Part shown: positions 46,500 through 58,111 of the stretch, piece after piece
Numbering within the stretch: the first letter of the stretch is position 1
Layout of the letters: every line of letters starts with the position of its first letter
NCBI GenBank assembly: GCA_014825775.1
Contig: MVAQ01000114.1
Location: 1-64,000, forward strand
DNA from: Krasilnikovozyma curviuscula
Lineage: Eukaryota > Basidiomycota > Tremellomycetes > Cystofilobasidiales > Mrakiaceae
Direction of reading: 5' to 3'
DNA length: 64,000 nucleotides
The notes under the pieces: model-generated
Database searches by the model: none
What the model saw: the letters and a program-made list of their open reading frames with translations, nothing else
Told to the model about the DNA's origin: nothing
Translations under genes and position numbers: made by a program

Positions 46500-48529
46500 T
46501 TACTGCTCTTTTTCCCCCTCTTCGAGCTTCAAAACCCATTTCAGCACCCTCCTCATGAACCCTCTCAGTGCATCCGGTCGTCGCCTCGCAACCGTTACCA
46601 GCGTTGCATACGATGCCGAGAAGACGAACCGCTCGACGTGTGGGAAAGAGCTGTGATTCAGCCAGACGAGGGGGAGAAGGGTGCGTAGTGAGCGCGGGAG
46701 GACATACCTACAACCAACAATCAAATTTCATCAGTAGGAACATCTAGTTTGCAAGAGAAAAATGGGCGAGATAATCGCTTACATGGCCATCTCACCTCTC
46801 CTTCTACCTCCCTCCCACGCTCCCGCAAACCTACAAACCAGCGAAGCGATCAGAACCCCACCCCTCGGCCCATCCCAGAACAGCGGGGAGATCCACGGCA
46901 AGAGTCTAGGGCCAATGAGGGTACGAGAGGCGCAGATAGTGAGGTAAAATGAAGCGGTGAAGGTCGAGAGGAAGAGAGAGGAGTTGATAGTTGAGAGGAG
47001 GTGGTGTCTGAAGGAGGTTGGGAAAGTTTGAGGAGAGAGGAGGAGAGAGGGGATGAAGTGGATCTGCAGAAGATCACACAGAAAACGAGATGGGTGAGAT
47101 TTGAAGAAAAGGTAAGGTGGGAGCGATGGGAATAACTAACGGGTGCGTAGAGAATCAACCCTCGTACGAATGCTTCGAGGAATCGGCTGAACGCATTGAG
47201 CATACATAGCCCGGTCCCGTAGTCTCTCCCGTTATGGACGAGCTCACAGGGTGCCCCACCGAGACCATCTCTACCCTGAATGCATAATGCTTCCCACACG
47301 GAATTCACAGACTCTCCACTGAAGCTCACAGCAAACAAAACGGACCTGTTAAGTACAATTATTCTACTCGATCCGCGCGCGTTTGAAGGTCTGACTCACT
47401 GAGAGCTAGGTATCCACAATGGATCGCCGCACCTGGGATCCATCCCCAGCTCGCTCGCTATCCCCCTTAGCACGGTCCTCGCCTGTTCATTACTCCCAGG
47501 TTGCCCATATATAAATTCTCCGCGCTTGATGCAACGTAGGACAGCCGGAAGGCGGGGGTCCGTCGAGGAGAGGGCGGTGATAGACGCGACGTAGGTTTTG
47601 GGGAGCAGCGAAGGGTGGTAGAAGTAACAGTACATGATTCTGTCCTCGCACGGAAAATATCAAGATTAGAAATTTTCTTTGCTTCAGTACTGTGTCAAGA
47701 GCTCGTCTTCGCTCACCTTGAACAAGACGCCCAGAAGATGATCATGTCTGCGTTCGCGCTCAGCCAAGCAGGAAACTTCCTCTCGTTTTCCAATTCCTCT
47801 TCCAGCACCCCATTCTCTCTCTTACGCCGTAAATGGAACGCTCTGCCCGCCACTTCGATCGCACGGACTAACAACACAAGTGAGAGATCGAGCGTCGGAA
47901 GGGACGGACGTTGTAGCAGCTCCTGTCCGTCTTTCGAAGTACGTTCGACGAGGGCAGGGATTGAGAATGGCATGATCTCTGAGACTGGGTCCGGGAGGAC
48001 AGTCGATCTAGTGCTCCTTCTCTTTCTACTCTTGATGTGGCTCTGGAGCAGGAGCAGGGCGAGGAACGAGCTGCTGAAGCTCGCTATCCAAGTATCCGTC
48101 CCATCTGCTTCGTTAACAGCTTCCTCGCTACTCTCATACTTTCTCAAAAACCGTCTTCTGAGCATGTGTACTACCTTTGAGCCCTCCGTCGTGCCAGCGA
48201 CGGCCAGCGCGAACGCTAATGCGAATCCACGCAGAGACGCCGAATGTTTGGAGAAGACTCTTCTCCATTTGCCCTTTGAAAGAGACCGTGCTGAAGATAG
48301 CAAACTTGAGAGAATGTCAATTGAGAGGCCGACGATGTACGCTCGACTGATTGAGTGGGAGAGAAGGTGGAGTGAGATTCGCTGCAGAAGGGAAGGGGAA
48401 CAAATAAGCTTTACAATGAGCTGGATTCGAAGTACGCTGAGGATTCACGTCTGATACGTTACAACTCATCGAAGGATTATGTGATGCGTTTGTAATGAGT
48501 GATGTCGATGTGGGATTGGCGGCGTCCAT
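46500..48529 (-). CDS. TMEM135-like membrane protein
   Basis: From the ATG at 48529 (MDAANPTSTSLITNAS) a first exon joins at a GTGAAT donor to RISLHLLSHSISRAYIVGLS. The centre has SFSSSFLALLLLQSHIKSRKRR and LLVRAIEVAGRAFHLRRK. The conserved core is IIFWASCSRIMYCYFYHPSLLPKTYVASI, LRCIKRGEFIYG, then GAPCELVHNGRDYGTGL with LNAFSRFLEAFVRGLILYAPV. The C-terminal exons carry a paired membrane segment (ASFYLTICASRTLIGP) and EMAMYVLPRSLRTLLP. These match the two-fold pattern of animal TMEM135, which acts in peroxisome and mitochondrial dynamics. Five or six introns. Stop TAA at 46500. The first join is less sure. Confidence 0.8.
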
Positions 48530-48625
48530 GGTTTGCCCGCCGACGACTCTTCCATTAATTACTTAAGGTCCCTGAAATCTTCTCTCAACTCGGCCAACTA
48601 TCAAAAGTTGAATAATCTTATCAAG

Positions 48626-49838
48626 ATCAGCCCTGGATCCTAACTTCCCTCTCAACCTCGACATAACCCCCCTCGTCCTCGATACCCCGAATGAGCTGAA
48701 TCGACCTCGTAGAGATCAGGCTGATGAGCTGGGTATAGATAGTGTGGTAAAAGAACCGAGTTGGGATGCTGCTCAGAAGGAAGGAATCATAAAAGTGAGT
48801 TTGAGAGGTCTCATTTTTTTGCTTTGCGCCTTTCCTAATGGGTATTCGAGCTCTTGCAGTATGGAATCGCTGGTCGAATATGGTAAGGCAATCTCATCCC
48901 TTAACAAATCAGGTAGATACAAGTTCTGATCTGGGTCTTTGTCCAAAACACCAGGGAAGCGTCTGAACCTTTAGTCAACTATCTCCTCTCTTCGCCTTCA
49001 TCCTACACGCCTTCGAATCCAATCACGATACACGACACCGCACGCCCATCGTTGACACTGCTTGAACTTGCTTCTGGTCAGTGTTGGGTCGCGTTGTACT
49101 TGTCCCAGCGCCTGAGGGAGGACGACACGATCGTGTGCACCGACTTACCCGACGTCGTTCCGCTGATGGAGGAGCGCACCAGCGAGCGATGTGGTACTCA
49201 GGGGGGTAAAATTCAGATTGAAGGTCTTGCCTGGGGTTATGGGATGGAGATGGACCTTCTGGAAAAGCTAAGGCGTCAAGGAAATGAAGTCGACTACGTA
49301 CTCTGCAGCGATCTCGTAAGTTCTCCCCCCCTTACGCCGGAGGTGGTTGACTTTCTTTGCGTCTCATCGGGTTTCCATGCTTACTCGACGAGCTTCTGTA
49401 TTTGATCACAGGTATACTTCCCCCAGCTTCATCAACCTCTGCTCGACACGCTCCTTGCGCTGACAGATCGAAGCGCATATGGTTCTTCAGGTCGCCAACC
49501 ACCCAAAATTATCATGTCTTGTAAGCAACCTCACCAATACACTCAAATACGTCTTACTGACTTCGCCATCTTGGTTTCATTTCCCTGACTGGATTCTCGT
49601 TGCTGCTGTTGTGGCAGACAAACCACGTTCGTTCGTCAAGGAAGAAATATTCTGGATTCTCCTTTCTAAGGCATTCAACCTCGAGCCCGTATTCCCTTCA
49701 GATAACTCCAGTTGTGAAACTGATCCGGACAAAGTTAAGATCTTCATCATCACTCGGTTGGAGGCAGACGCTCGCGACGCGGGCGGTGAGCAGAGGACAT
49801 TTGAGGAGCTTGTGTTTCTGAACGTTGGATGGGAGTGA
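48626..49838 (+). CDS. Family-16 (METTL21/EFM-like) protein lysine methyltransferase, 5' end unresolved
   Basis: Exons give SALDPNFPLNLDITPLVLDTP, NELNRPRRDQADELGIDS, VVKEPSWDAAQKEGIIKYGIAGRIWEASEPL, then the SAM-binding motif LTLLELASGQCWVALYLSQRL. Next is DTIVCTDLPDVVPLMEE and VDYVLCSDLVYFPQLHQPLLDTL (the motif after the third strand, as in EFM/METTL21). It ends ELVFLNVGWE; TGA at 49836-49838. These enzymes methylate lysines of translation factors or chaperones; the substrate is unknown. The first coding exon is missing from my model. The one upstream join I found (ATGCGTTT at 48484, donor at 48492) would overlap the TMEM135-like coding exon on the other strand. Confidence 0.75.
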
Positions 49839-50324
49839 CGTTGTATTAGAATAAAATTTGGAGCAAGTCTTCACTCAACTAGAATAAAATGGATTCTGGA
49901 CAGACCGTTCTCGCGGTAGCAGTCCCACTCTGGTTAACATATGGCACTAGAGCATACCGCTCCGGGTTGTCAGTACCTTCAGAGCATCATCAGTGTCTAG
50001 CAATCTTCCCTCTTTGGGCCAAGAAAGGCACTCTCATAATCAGCCATTAATCAACATAAACTTCGCAGCCATCGGGGAGGTGTGGTCTGTATCTCAACAT
50101 TTTAACAAAGTGACATGTATGTTTCCTGAACCCTTCACAGCCAGTCTCATCTTCCTCTATCAATTTGGGCCCAGCAAAGTAACTCCGCATTCTACCAGAA
50201 GGCTAGCGCTCATGCAAAACCGTTCCGTCCTTTAGGCCGCAGTCTATCATTCATCAGCAACGTCTTGTACTAAATCACCGCACCAAAACAGCATAACCGC
50301 ATAATTAAGTCAGCCTTCGAATCC
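49839..50324. other. Convergent intergenic region
   Basis: About 490 nt between the methyltransferase stop (plus) and the next minus gene. The motif tagaataaaat occurs twice at about 49846-49889, the second copy a candidate poly(A) signal. No gene is seen. Confidence 0.4.
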
Positions 50325-51396
50325 TCACATCTCATGACCCCATTTTTCAAAGAAAGGAGCCTGCGATGAACCGAAAATAAAGCCAACGACTTACTCTTCG
50401 CATCAATTCAACCGCATCCAACACTTCCTTCGGGAACTCCCCGCTTTCTTCATTGGCACCACTAGAGTGGTCATCCTGGATCTTCTTGATGGAGATGATC
50501 AGCGCATTGAGCGCGTTCCACTCGTCTTTCGTCCTATCGTCCGGTGGAGATATTCTAGGTTTCTTCTCGACTGGCTCTGGCGTTAGTCCCGCTAATTGAG
50601 TGCGCTTCTTTGTCGGGCGTGGTATGGCGACGGTAGATGAGGAGGGAGCGGAGGAGGAGACGAGGGACGTGGCAGTGCTCGTTGCCGGTAGAGGGGTAGG
50701 CCGACGGCGTTTTATTCTAAGGGGTGGGGCTGGACCGGGGGTTGCTGGGAGCGACTGACGCGATTTCTTCCTCGCTTGAGTGGAGAGTGGTTTAGTTGCT
50801 GAAGCTGGGTTTACGATAAGATGGCTGAAGTCAGATATCCGTTTGGTGTTGAGCACCTAACGTGGGAAAACCTACGATCGACGTATCTATGCTTAATCAA
50901 CCAATCCCTCGATCGGTACTCGAACGTGAAGTACCTTGGTGCTGGATCTGCCTTTTCCTTGTACTCTGTATCGCTCGTTTCTTGTTTGACAGTTTTAGAC
51001 GAGCCGGCTCTACAATCAATCACACCACCACGAAAAGATTTTTGTATTTGCGGCTGTCACTTTTCTCATCTTCAGATCAGAAACGCCAGACGCACCTGAC
51101 ACCACCAGTCTTATCAGCTGGATCAACAAACCTATCGAGAGGTAGCCCCAAATCAGGTTTCTCTTCACCTTCAATGCTCCTGGACTAAGTGACTCACCTA
51201 TCTGTATCGAACTCTACAACATTGCCAATGTCAACAGCGCAGATCCTCAGCACGATACTCTGCGCACTACCTTGTCTGTGCTTCGGGTCGAGCGCCAGAC
51301 GTGAGGGCGTGTGCTTCTCGTCCACCAGGTCGGAGAATTGGTACTTTTGGATCTTGCGGCTACTGATGTAGCTTCCTTCGGAGACTGTGTTTTTGT
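50325..51396 (-). CDS. Unidentified protein with basic, disordered middle (5' end unresolved)
   Basis: The exon from 51396 reads DKNTVSEGSYISSRKIQKYQFS, then LALDPKHRQGSAQSIVLRICAVDIGNVVEF. Further exons add RSIEGEEKPDLGLPLDRF, VDPADKTGGV, and then PAPRYFTFEYRSRDWLIKHRYVD. After a join VLNTKRISDFSHLIV comes a Lys/Pro/Thr-rich part (RKKSRQSLPATPG) with two nuclear-type basic clusters (KRRRP, KKRTQ). The end reads DAVELMRRAPFFEKWGHEM, TGA at 50325-50327. I do not recognise the family. The beginning is not settled: no ATG precedes the DKNTV exon in frame, so a 5' exon is missing. It might be the continuation of the gene just upstream, but that would need an intron of about 190 nt. Confidence 0.5.
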
Positions 51397-51535
51397 CTAG
51401 AGGAAAAGAATAGGACGAAGGGAAATGATTAGTTCGAGGGTCAATTCTTGAGCAGGGGTTTTAGATAGAGTAGCGCCATAATTCCATATCCTTCAACGAT
51501 TCCCTACTGTTCCCGTTGGTCCCAGAGGCATCACT

Positions 51536-52171
51536 CTACCACTCCAGTCCTAGCTCATACATTCCCTTGTGCAAGGTCACCGCATAACCTCGCCCCCAGC
51601 TGACCGTGGTACCCCCCAACCCATCGAACTCTCTTTACTCTCTCTACCGAAGCCCACGACAGTCGCCTCTCACCAAAACAGAACGGCAAATGGATGAGAC
51701 TTGCATTCGTAGAGCCACTGCGCATCCCAGATATCCTGAGATTCCATAAAGCCGTCCATGTATATCTCGCCGACGGATGCACCGTAGAAGTGGTTCATGT
51801 CTCTCTGTGGGGCTGTTGGAGTCTGTTTGTTTGTTTTAAGGTGAACAGGTGGTATGGTTGGCCGCGGTAGGATAGTTATCAGGGGAAGAAGGAGGAGAAC
51901 GTCAGCTCTGTAGGATAAAGTGGGACTAAGGACAGTTGTGATCGTACTTTCCATCTGACTTGGAATGTCTATCCAACCAACATCCATGCAACAATACTGA
52001 TAAGTCAGCACCTCCTTCATACTTGAGGCCAGCTCCAATGGAGAAAACATACCGCGCCTTTCTGAGCCTCAATAAAACACTTTGCTGTCTCCTGGCTCGA
52101 GTCAACAATCAGGCCATACTCGATGGCAGGCTTACGGTTGACGAGGATTTCGGCTGTGAAGTCGAGCAGCT
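51536..52171 (-). CDS. Unidentified small protein
   Basis: From an ATG at 52171 exon one encodes MKLLDFTAEILVNRKPAIEYG and ends AQKGA at a GTATGT donor. Exon two is YCCMDVGWIDIPSQME, and exon three MNHFYGASVGEIYMDGFMES with WDAQWLYEC. A last exon carries FDGLGGTTVSWGRGYAVTLHK, then GMYELGLEW and TAG at 51536-51538. The three earlier joins fit frame. The last join needs a weak donor (GTCTCA or GTTCTG); the strong GTGAGA donor would create a stop. I do not recognise the fold. About 150 residues, no membrane span. It could also form the 5' part of the next minus gene. Confidence 0.45.
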
Positions 52172-52338
52172 TCATACCTTCATGGGTTGGGGCTAGGGAG
52201 CGTGTTTGACGCGACAGAACGGTGAGGCAGGTGGTAATTGACTTTTGCACGTCAATTATTCGAGAACTAGTTCTATATCCAATAGAGCAAGCACTCTGAT
52301 CATTTATTTGAGCAATCCTTGCCCAATCCATCCCGAAT

Positions 52339-53515
52339 CTACCAAACCTCACACCCAACCCACTCAGCTCCATGGTCCCTCTTCATCCAACCTCTCTCCC
52401 TCATTCCAGGATTCCCAAAGAAGGCTGTACCCCCACCACTAGACGCCAGCTGCGTGTCGCCGTGGACGTAGTATGTCACTTCTTTCGAACGAGCTTGAAG
52501 CAAAGGGAGCGCGATGGTGCGGAACTGGTTTACTGTGCGGTCAACAAGGAGAGTTGAAAGAGAGAGACGGCGATGTGATGAGAGGACTAGGAGAGCTGCA
52601 AGAGATACTGCGAGGCAAATAAGTGGTAAGCGATTGACAAGCGATGTATACTTGTCAGCTGAAATGCTTACGATCTTCGTGTGCTAGCACCCATGCAATG
52701 GGCTCATCGGTTGATTTTACACGGATGCAGGATGATAGCCGAAGGCTTTGGTTGGAGAAGTACCGTGGATGGAAAGTGAGCTTGTTGTGGTATTTAACCT
52801 GTTCATCAGGTGGGCGTTTCAATAAGAGTAACAGGAATTCAAAAGCCATTTTTAGGAGTCAGTTACGAAATAACTAACTCACTGTACTGAGATCTTTAAT
52901 TTCGAGAGGTCCAATCTCTAGTCCTAACCCGTCCAACGTCGTCTTCGTGTGCTCTTCATCGTACATTTTTAGTCCATCCTCGGTCGAGACATCCAGCAGC
53001 CACTTCAAATTGAGATCCTTGTACACCAACTTGATTCCTTTCTCCTGTCCAAGCGCTTCAATCACCAGCGATAGCCTCGGATCTGACGATGCGAATGTGA
53101 CATAGCTTCTCCCTCTGTCGTCGCGACACCAATCACTTCCCCGGATTGTAGGAATCACATCTTCCTCCAGCAGACACGTGAGTATAAACTTAGTTTCCAT
53201 ATCTGTCGCGTTCGGAGACACGAAGAAGTGCCCCTTGAACCCCTTCTCCTGCCTGGAATACAGCTTCTCGATTTCCCTCAGCAACACCATGCCCCAGACA
53301 GCTCCCTGCTGGGTGTAATCACCATAAATTGCAATCTTTGGACTTTGTTCTTCAGGATCTGATAGGCTGAAGGATGTCCTTGATGAGCTTGAAGGATGGG
53401 AAAGCTGAGGCTGGAGAAGGAGACCCAGGAGGTGAGGGGACGAATGGGCATTAGCAGGAGATGACAGGACGGTGATGAGGGAATCCAGGTCGAGGGACTC
53501 GATAGGAGTCCACAT
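52339..53515 (-). CDS. GNAT-like (FR47 type) acetyltransferase fold protein
   Basis: The ATG at 53515 starts MWTPIESLDLDSLITVLS. Exon one ends with a KDLNLKWLLDVSTEDG segment and LEIGPLEIKDLSTV. Exon two joins to KYHNKLTFHPRYFSNQSLRLSSC, IRVKSTDEPIAWVLAHED, and exon three to LSLAALLVLSSHRRLSLSTLLV, ending GCEVW at TAG 52339-52341. The order (two-domain protein, then a PxAW-like strand and a following helix) matches the fungal glycine-N-acyltransferase-like/FR47 group. The expected acetyl-CoA loop (Q/RxxGxG/A) appears here as SSHRRLSLSTL and lacks the glycines, so catalysis is doubtful. An upstream TTG-start extension exists but the ATG at 53515 is better placed. Confidence 0.7.
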
Positions 53516-53703
53516 GCTTTGGTGCCGAGCTGGCTGGTGGTTCGAAGTATGAAAAAATCCAGTCAAAGCGAACAGCAGGCGAAACAGTGGACAAGTCCGC
53601 TTAAATGTGATGTGGCGTCTTCTTCGCCTTGTTCACCAAACAGCTGGTCAAAGCAGATTTCCCATATATCTAGAAAAGTAGATCTACCCCTCTCTTTGCC
53701 GGT

Positions 53704-54784
53704 CTATCCGTTGTTACAGCCTCGCCCCACATCCGGCATCTGCGCGTTCTTATAAACCCTCACCGCATTTCTCCAAAAAAGATCTTCAACACCCTCTTGA
53801 TCAACCCCCATCTCCCTGACGACCTTTCTGCAGCACTCCTCCCAGTATGCATTTCCACCGCCAAACAGGATCCTTCCAGACCCAAAAGCTTCAATGGCGG
53901 GGCCGATGAGCGCCTTGAGGAGTGCGAGCGCTTCGCGGTTCTCTTCGTTCGTCAGTCGGGCAGTGAGGAAGAGAGGAGATGGGGGGAGGAGCTTGAGATT
54001 GAGTTGTGGGATGAGGGAGAGAACAGGAATGTGGGAAGTGTACGTCTGGTAGAACACATCGTCTGGCAGGGTTGGATACGTGTCACAATCAGTGAGATCG
54101 GCTTGTAATGAGAGCGATGAGAGCAGGAATGACTAACGATGGATTGTTGTACTACTTAGTACCCTACTCAACGGTAGAGAAGGCGGTAACAAGCCCGACA
54201 CGACAATCTGTGTTCTTTGAGAATCATGAGCTGTAACCTCCTCTTCCTGGCAAGCATCAATATCCATTCCTCCAAGACTCAGTGAGTCTGCTGCTGAACT
54301 TGAGAAGATTTCGTCTAATTTAGCGTCCAACTCCAGGTAGACAGCCTGCGTGAGCTCGGATGGTGGAGAGAGGACTAGGTCAATTGTGCTTGGAAGAGGG
54401 TTTGTGGGTATTGCTGACGTCAGAGAGTAAGATTTTGTCTTGTGTATCACTGGTACTAATGAGGTTGAGTGCCTATTAGGTGTTGGAAAACGTGAACTCG
54501 TAAGGGGGTCCAATAAAAGAGAAAGGCCATGCATCAAAGGAGACTCACCCCGTTTCGATCCCTTTCTCCTCTGCCTCTTCACCCTCTGGTACGACAAGAA
54601 CACACCCAATTACCTTGCCCGTCTTCGCATTCTCCTGCTGTTGTCCTGTCGCCCCTGAGAGTGTCGAATGCGCATCGACCACCTTTGAAGGGTAGATACT
54701 GCCCGTGAAAGGAGCTGGGCTTGTATGGGAGGACGACTGGAAGAAGGCACTGAGGTCAAGCTTGGGCGGTCGACGGGGTGGCAT
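53704..54784 (-). CDS. Amidohydrolase-like protein
   Basis: The ATG at 54784 starts MPPRRPPKLDLSAFFQSS. The first exon has KVVDAHSTLSGATG (HxH-like beginning DAHSTL, with one histidine replaced by Thr/Ser) and VIGCVLVVPEG. Middle exons carry LPSTIDLVLSPPSELTQA and a Glu-rich acidic stretch. The last exon has NREALALLKALIGPAIEAFGSGRILFGGG, then YWEECCRKVVREMGVDQEGVEDLFWRNAVRVYK, the usual C-terminal pattern of amidohydrolase-2 enzymes (FGxxRLxFGS, then NAxRxY). The metal ligands are not complete in what I can see, so it may not be catalytically active. The middle joins are less certain. Stop TAG at 53704-53706. Confidence 0.6.
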
Positions 54785-55149
54785 TGCTAATGTACACTTT
54801 TCTGGTTGGATGAGGAGCAAGAAGAAGCCGAAGGTGAAACGCAGCGGTTGCGTGATTTCCTTCTTCTTGTATACGGGGGAAATACGCAACTACATCCACA
54901 ACGACTAATGCTCTTCGTACAATGCATATTTGAATGCAAGGAGTCCCAAAGAAACTCGCAAAAAGGTCAAGAAACACATTATTATATCAGAATCACATCA
55001 GTTATATACCCAAGAGCCCAAAACACCATAAATTGTACATTTTCTGTGCTGTACAGAAGATCGAAACCACCGAAAGGACGAAAAGAATCTGGCGTAGGAA
55101 GTTGAATCATAGTTCCAAGGCCTGATGAATGTGGTTGTGGTGCGGTTCA
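54785..55149. other. Intergenic region
   Basis: About 365 nt between the amidohydrolase start and the end of the Zn2Cys6 gene, both minus. Contains A-rich stretches. No gene is seen. Confidence 0.45.
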
Positions 55150-58111
55150 TCACTGTTGATATTGCTGGAAATAGACCGGTCGTCCAGAGTTCAACAACTG
55201 GTTCTGCAGTTCTTGAATCAAACTTTGTACTTTGGAGAAGCCTTTCCAGTTAAAATAGACTTCATATCAGAATTTCTCGTTTGTGAAAGAAAGAATACGG
55301 CTGCGAACTCACCCCATCGAATCTGACTCAAGCCCTGTATACAAAGCTGGATGTCCTCCAGACTTCCATATCCCGTAGAGATCATGAGTTGTGCCAAGCA
55401 GAATACACCATCCCTAACTGTCGAGGTATCGAACTGCCGGACGAGAAGGGTTGAGTCAGGGGTGTGCGACGAGATTGTCCTAAAGAAGGAGAGAGAGGAC
55501 TGACTTCAAAAAACGTCGTCCCAAGGTAATGGGGAATATATTTCATGACTTCAGAAGCCATAGACCAGCACTTGTATCAGCCGTTGGGAAAAAACATCAG
55601 CTTCATCTTACTCTGGGTATTGAGAAAGAGGTACTCACGAAATCACTAGCGATCATGATTAATCTCTGAAGATCTTTCTCGATGGCAATCAGGTTCAGGT
55701 TTTGGATCTCGGAAATGGAGTTGGCGATGAGATTCTGGAGGGAGAGGAGGCGGTCTAGTAGGTTCTGTCGAACAACTTCAAGAGGTGGGTAGCGACAACA
55801 CAAGTCAGAATTTGAGGGGACGCGGAGGAGAAAAATGGCAACAAAGGACTGACTGTAATGACATTGGAATGTAAAGATGGTGAATCCTATAGACGAAACC
55901 CGTCAGTCTATTAACCACCAAGTCATGGGATGTCAGAAAGGACTTACCATCACAATATCGATTGACGTCCTCTCGAGTGAAGACTTCCATCCCACCTTCT
56001 GCTTTCAAACTGAGCCTGTCCTCCCCCAAAATCCACAACAATTAGCTCAGCTGAGTACATCAACAACGGAAATTTGCGAAATCGTGCTATCCTACATACC
56101 ACTCCATTCGACACTGCTCTAACGCCTCCCAGGCTGTGTGCAAGCACTGCTTTTCGATCTCAATCCGACTCATCGCCCTCGCACCCGTAAGAGCTTTATT
56201 GATCAGCCTGTCTCAGAATAAAATAGAATAAACCCCCGATTTAACAACACGCAAACAAACTTCGTTTCCGAAGGAAAACTATGAGAACGTTCGACCGGAC
56301 TCACCGACAAGCAATGGCCATGCGAATCGGCGCGGTCGAGTACCTCAGTATCAGGAGATAATCCCTCGTTCTGTGTGTCAGTGCGAAGTGATTCCGCGCA
56401 CTCGTTGTGAAGTCCTCCAGATCGGATTCTTCAATCAGCAGTTTCCCACCTTGAAGTCCCTGCGTGACGCCCTCATGGACGAAAGCACTATACCAGAACA
56501 CCGGACAGGCAGTCAGAGGTGAGAAGTGGGAAAATGGAGAAAAACGGACTTACTACCAGTAAGTACGGACTTTGACCGAGAATGAAGGTTCAGGTTCTAC
56601 GTTTACATCGAATTCAGATTGGTGGTCTTTCATAGGCGAAGCGACTGTCAACTCTGACGAGCCTGACGAAGGTGAAGTTGATGGAAACATCCGTATCGAT
56701 CCACCGGGATTGGGTGATGATTCTTGTTTGATCTCTGGAGATAGGGATGATGATGCTACTACTGGCGATGAGGATTTCGGAGTGATAGTCACTTTGGATG
56801 CGGTGGTGGGTGTGTTGCATAGGAGGTAGACTTGTCTAACTGCTGTTTGGTAGAAGAATAGTCGTTCTTCAGGAGGGGATATATCGACTGTGAGCAACAA
56901 AACGAACAGTTAGTACGTAATGAACCCTGCAAGATAAGAACACCACCTCACCCATCATCGGCAGCAACATCAACAGGACTCTCACACCGTCCCAACTTGG
57001 TCGTCTCATGACACCATACCTGTCCACCTCCTCCAGACAGAACCTGACCACTGAAATCGCCTTCTGTTTACTAGTCTCGCGCTCCTCTTCAGACGGTGGG
57101 TACTTGAAAACGTAGGGATTGTCTGGGGCAACAGAGTCAGATGTCATTGGTAGGCCTGTACTTTGAGGAGTGTGGTAGATTTGAGCATGATGGCTGTTGT
57201 AGGCGGTGTCGATGACACTTCTGATGTGGTTGTTTGGCAGGCCGTTCTCCATTAGCGAGAAAGAATAACACCACGCCAGTAGAACATGAGGTAATATGGC
57301 GCTAGCTTTTCCTTTACCTTTCCCACGGTCGTATTCCAAGTCTCCCTGCATGAACCTGACGGAAAAATCTTCATGGGAAAGGATCGGCCGTTGAGAGAGT
57401 AATCTTCTGTAAAAAGGTGATTTGAGGAATGCTGGCTCGAGCGGAGCGAATGGAAACACCAGTGGTAAATCAGGCTGCTTCATTATTTTACGAGGTGTCA
57501 GTCGTTGGTAAGGTGTAGATGGGAACTGTGCTGCCGTTGGCTGTGAAGGTGGCGAGTGAGACGACGACGACGATGCGAGACCAAAGATTTCAGCAGCCTG
57601 GCCAGAAGAAGTGATCAGCAGGATGTAAAAGAAGAGGAAGGGACATATGTCGTTTACTTTGTTGACCATGGTACCTTTCCTCAGCCGTTTCACTGTTTCC
57701 TTGGGCTTCGGCGCTGGTAAGACAACACTGGGACACGATTTTTTTTGCGTTTCCGGGAAACGAGTACAGAAAATGGGTGAGTAAACCTGTCACAGAGGAG
57801 GGAAAGGAGTTCGCTGACAGGCATTCCTGACCTCTGTCAGCACATCTCTCGCAAGGATTCAGCATCCTGGCCAGGTCGAGCTCACCCTCCCGCCGTCTTC
57901 TCGAAGGGTCATTGACGGATTCTCTCCCACCACCTGGCTGGTCCTCCCAGGACTCCTTCAAGCTGCACCCCAGACGACGAGACTTACACAGCTGGCAAGC
58001 TATAAAGTGTCCAGAATACATCGACATCTGAGCTTGGTCCTCCCCGCCTGCCGGTCGACTGGCGGTGGACTGGCCTGCGACTGCATTACGGTTCGATGAC
58101 GAGGGATCCAT
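55150..58111 (-). CDS. Zn2Cys6 fungal transcription factor with extended zinc loop
   Basis: The ATG at 58111 starts MDPSSSNRNAVAGQST. The binuclear cluster is C39-x2-C42-x6-C49, then a 37-residue Pro/Arg/Glu-rich insert, then C87-x2-C90-x6-C97; usual proteins have only about 5-12 residues in that loop. A basic stretch (KETVKRLRKGTMVNK) follows. Later exons give PFYRRLLSQRPIL, VLLAWCYSFSLMENGLP, EVDRYGVMRRPSWDG (fungal-specific regulatory region) and an acidic Ser/Pro-rich part. The C-terminal exons (LINKALTGARAMSRIEIEKQ, then VVRQNLLDRLLSLQNLIANSI, then VFCLAQLMISTGYGSLEDIQ) are all alpha-helical, ending FQQYQQ. Stop TGA at 55150-55152. Eight or nine introns. Its targets are unknown. Confidence 0.85.

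Noticed and set aside
46960..47060. GAG-rich purine tract suggesting a repeat element
   Set aside because: It is the antisense view of Ser/Leu codons in the TMEM135-like exons.
56572..56829. Plus-strand acidic frame
   Set aside because: Antisense of the Zn2Cys6 factor exon; no independent signals.
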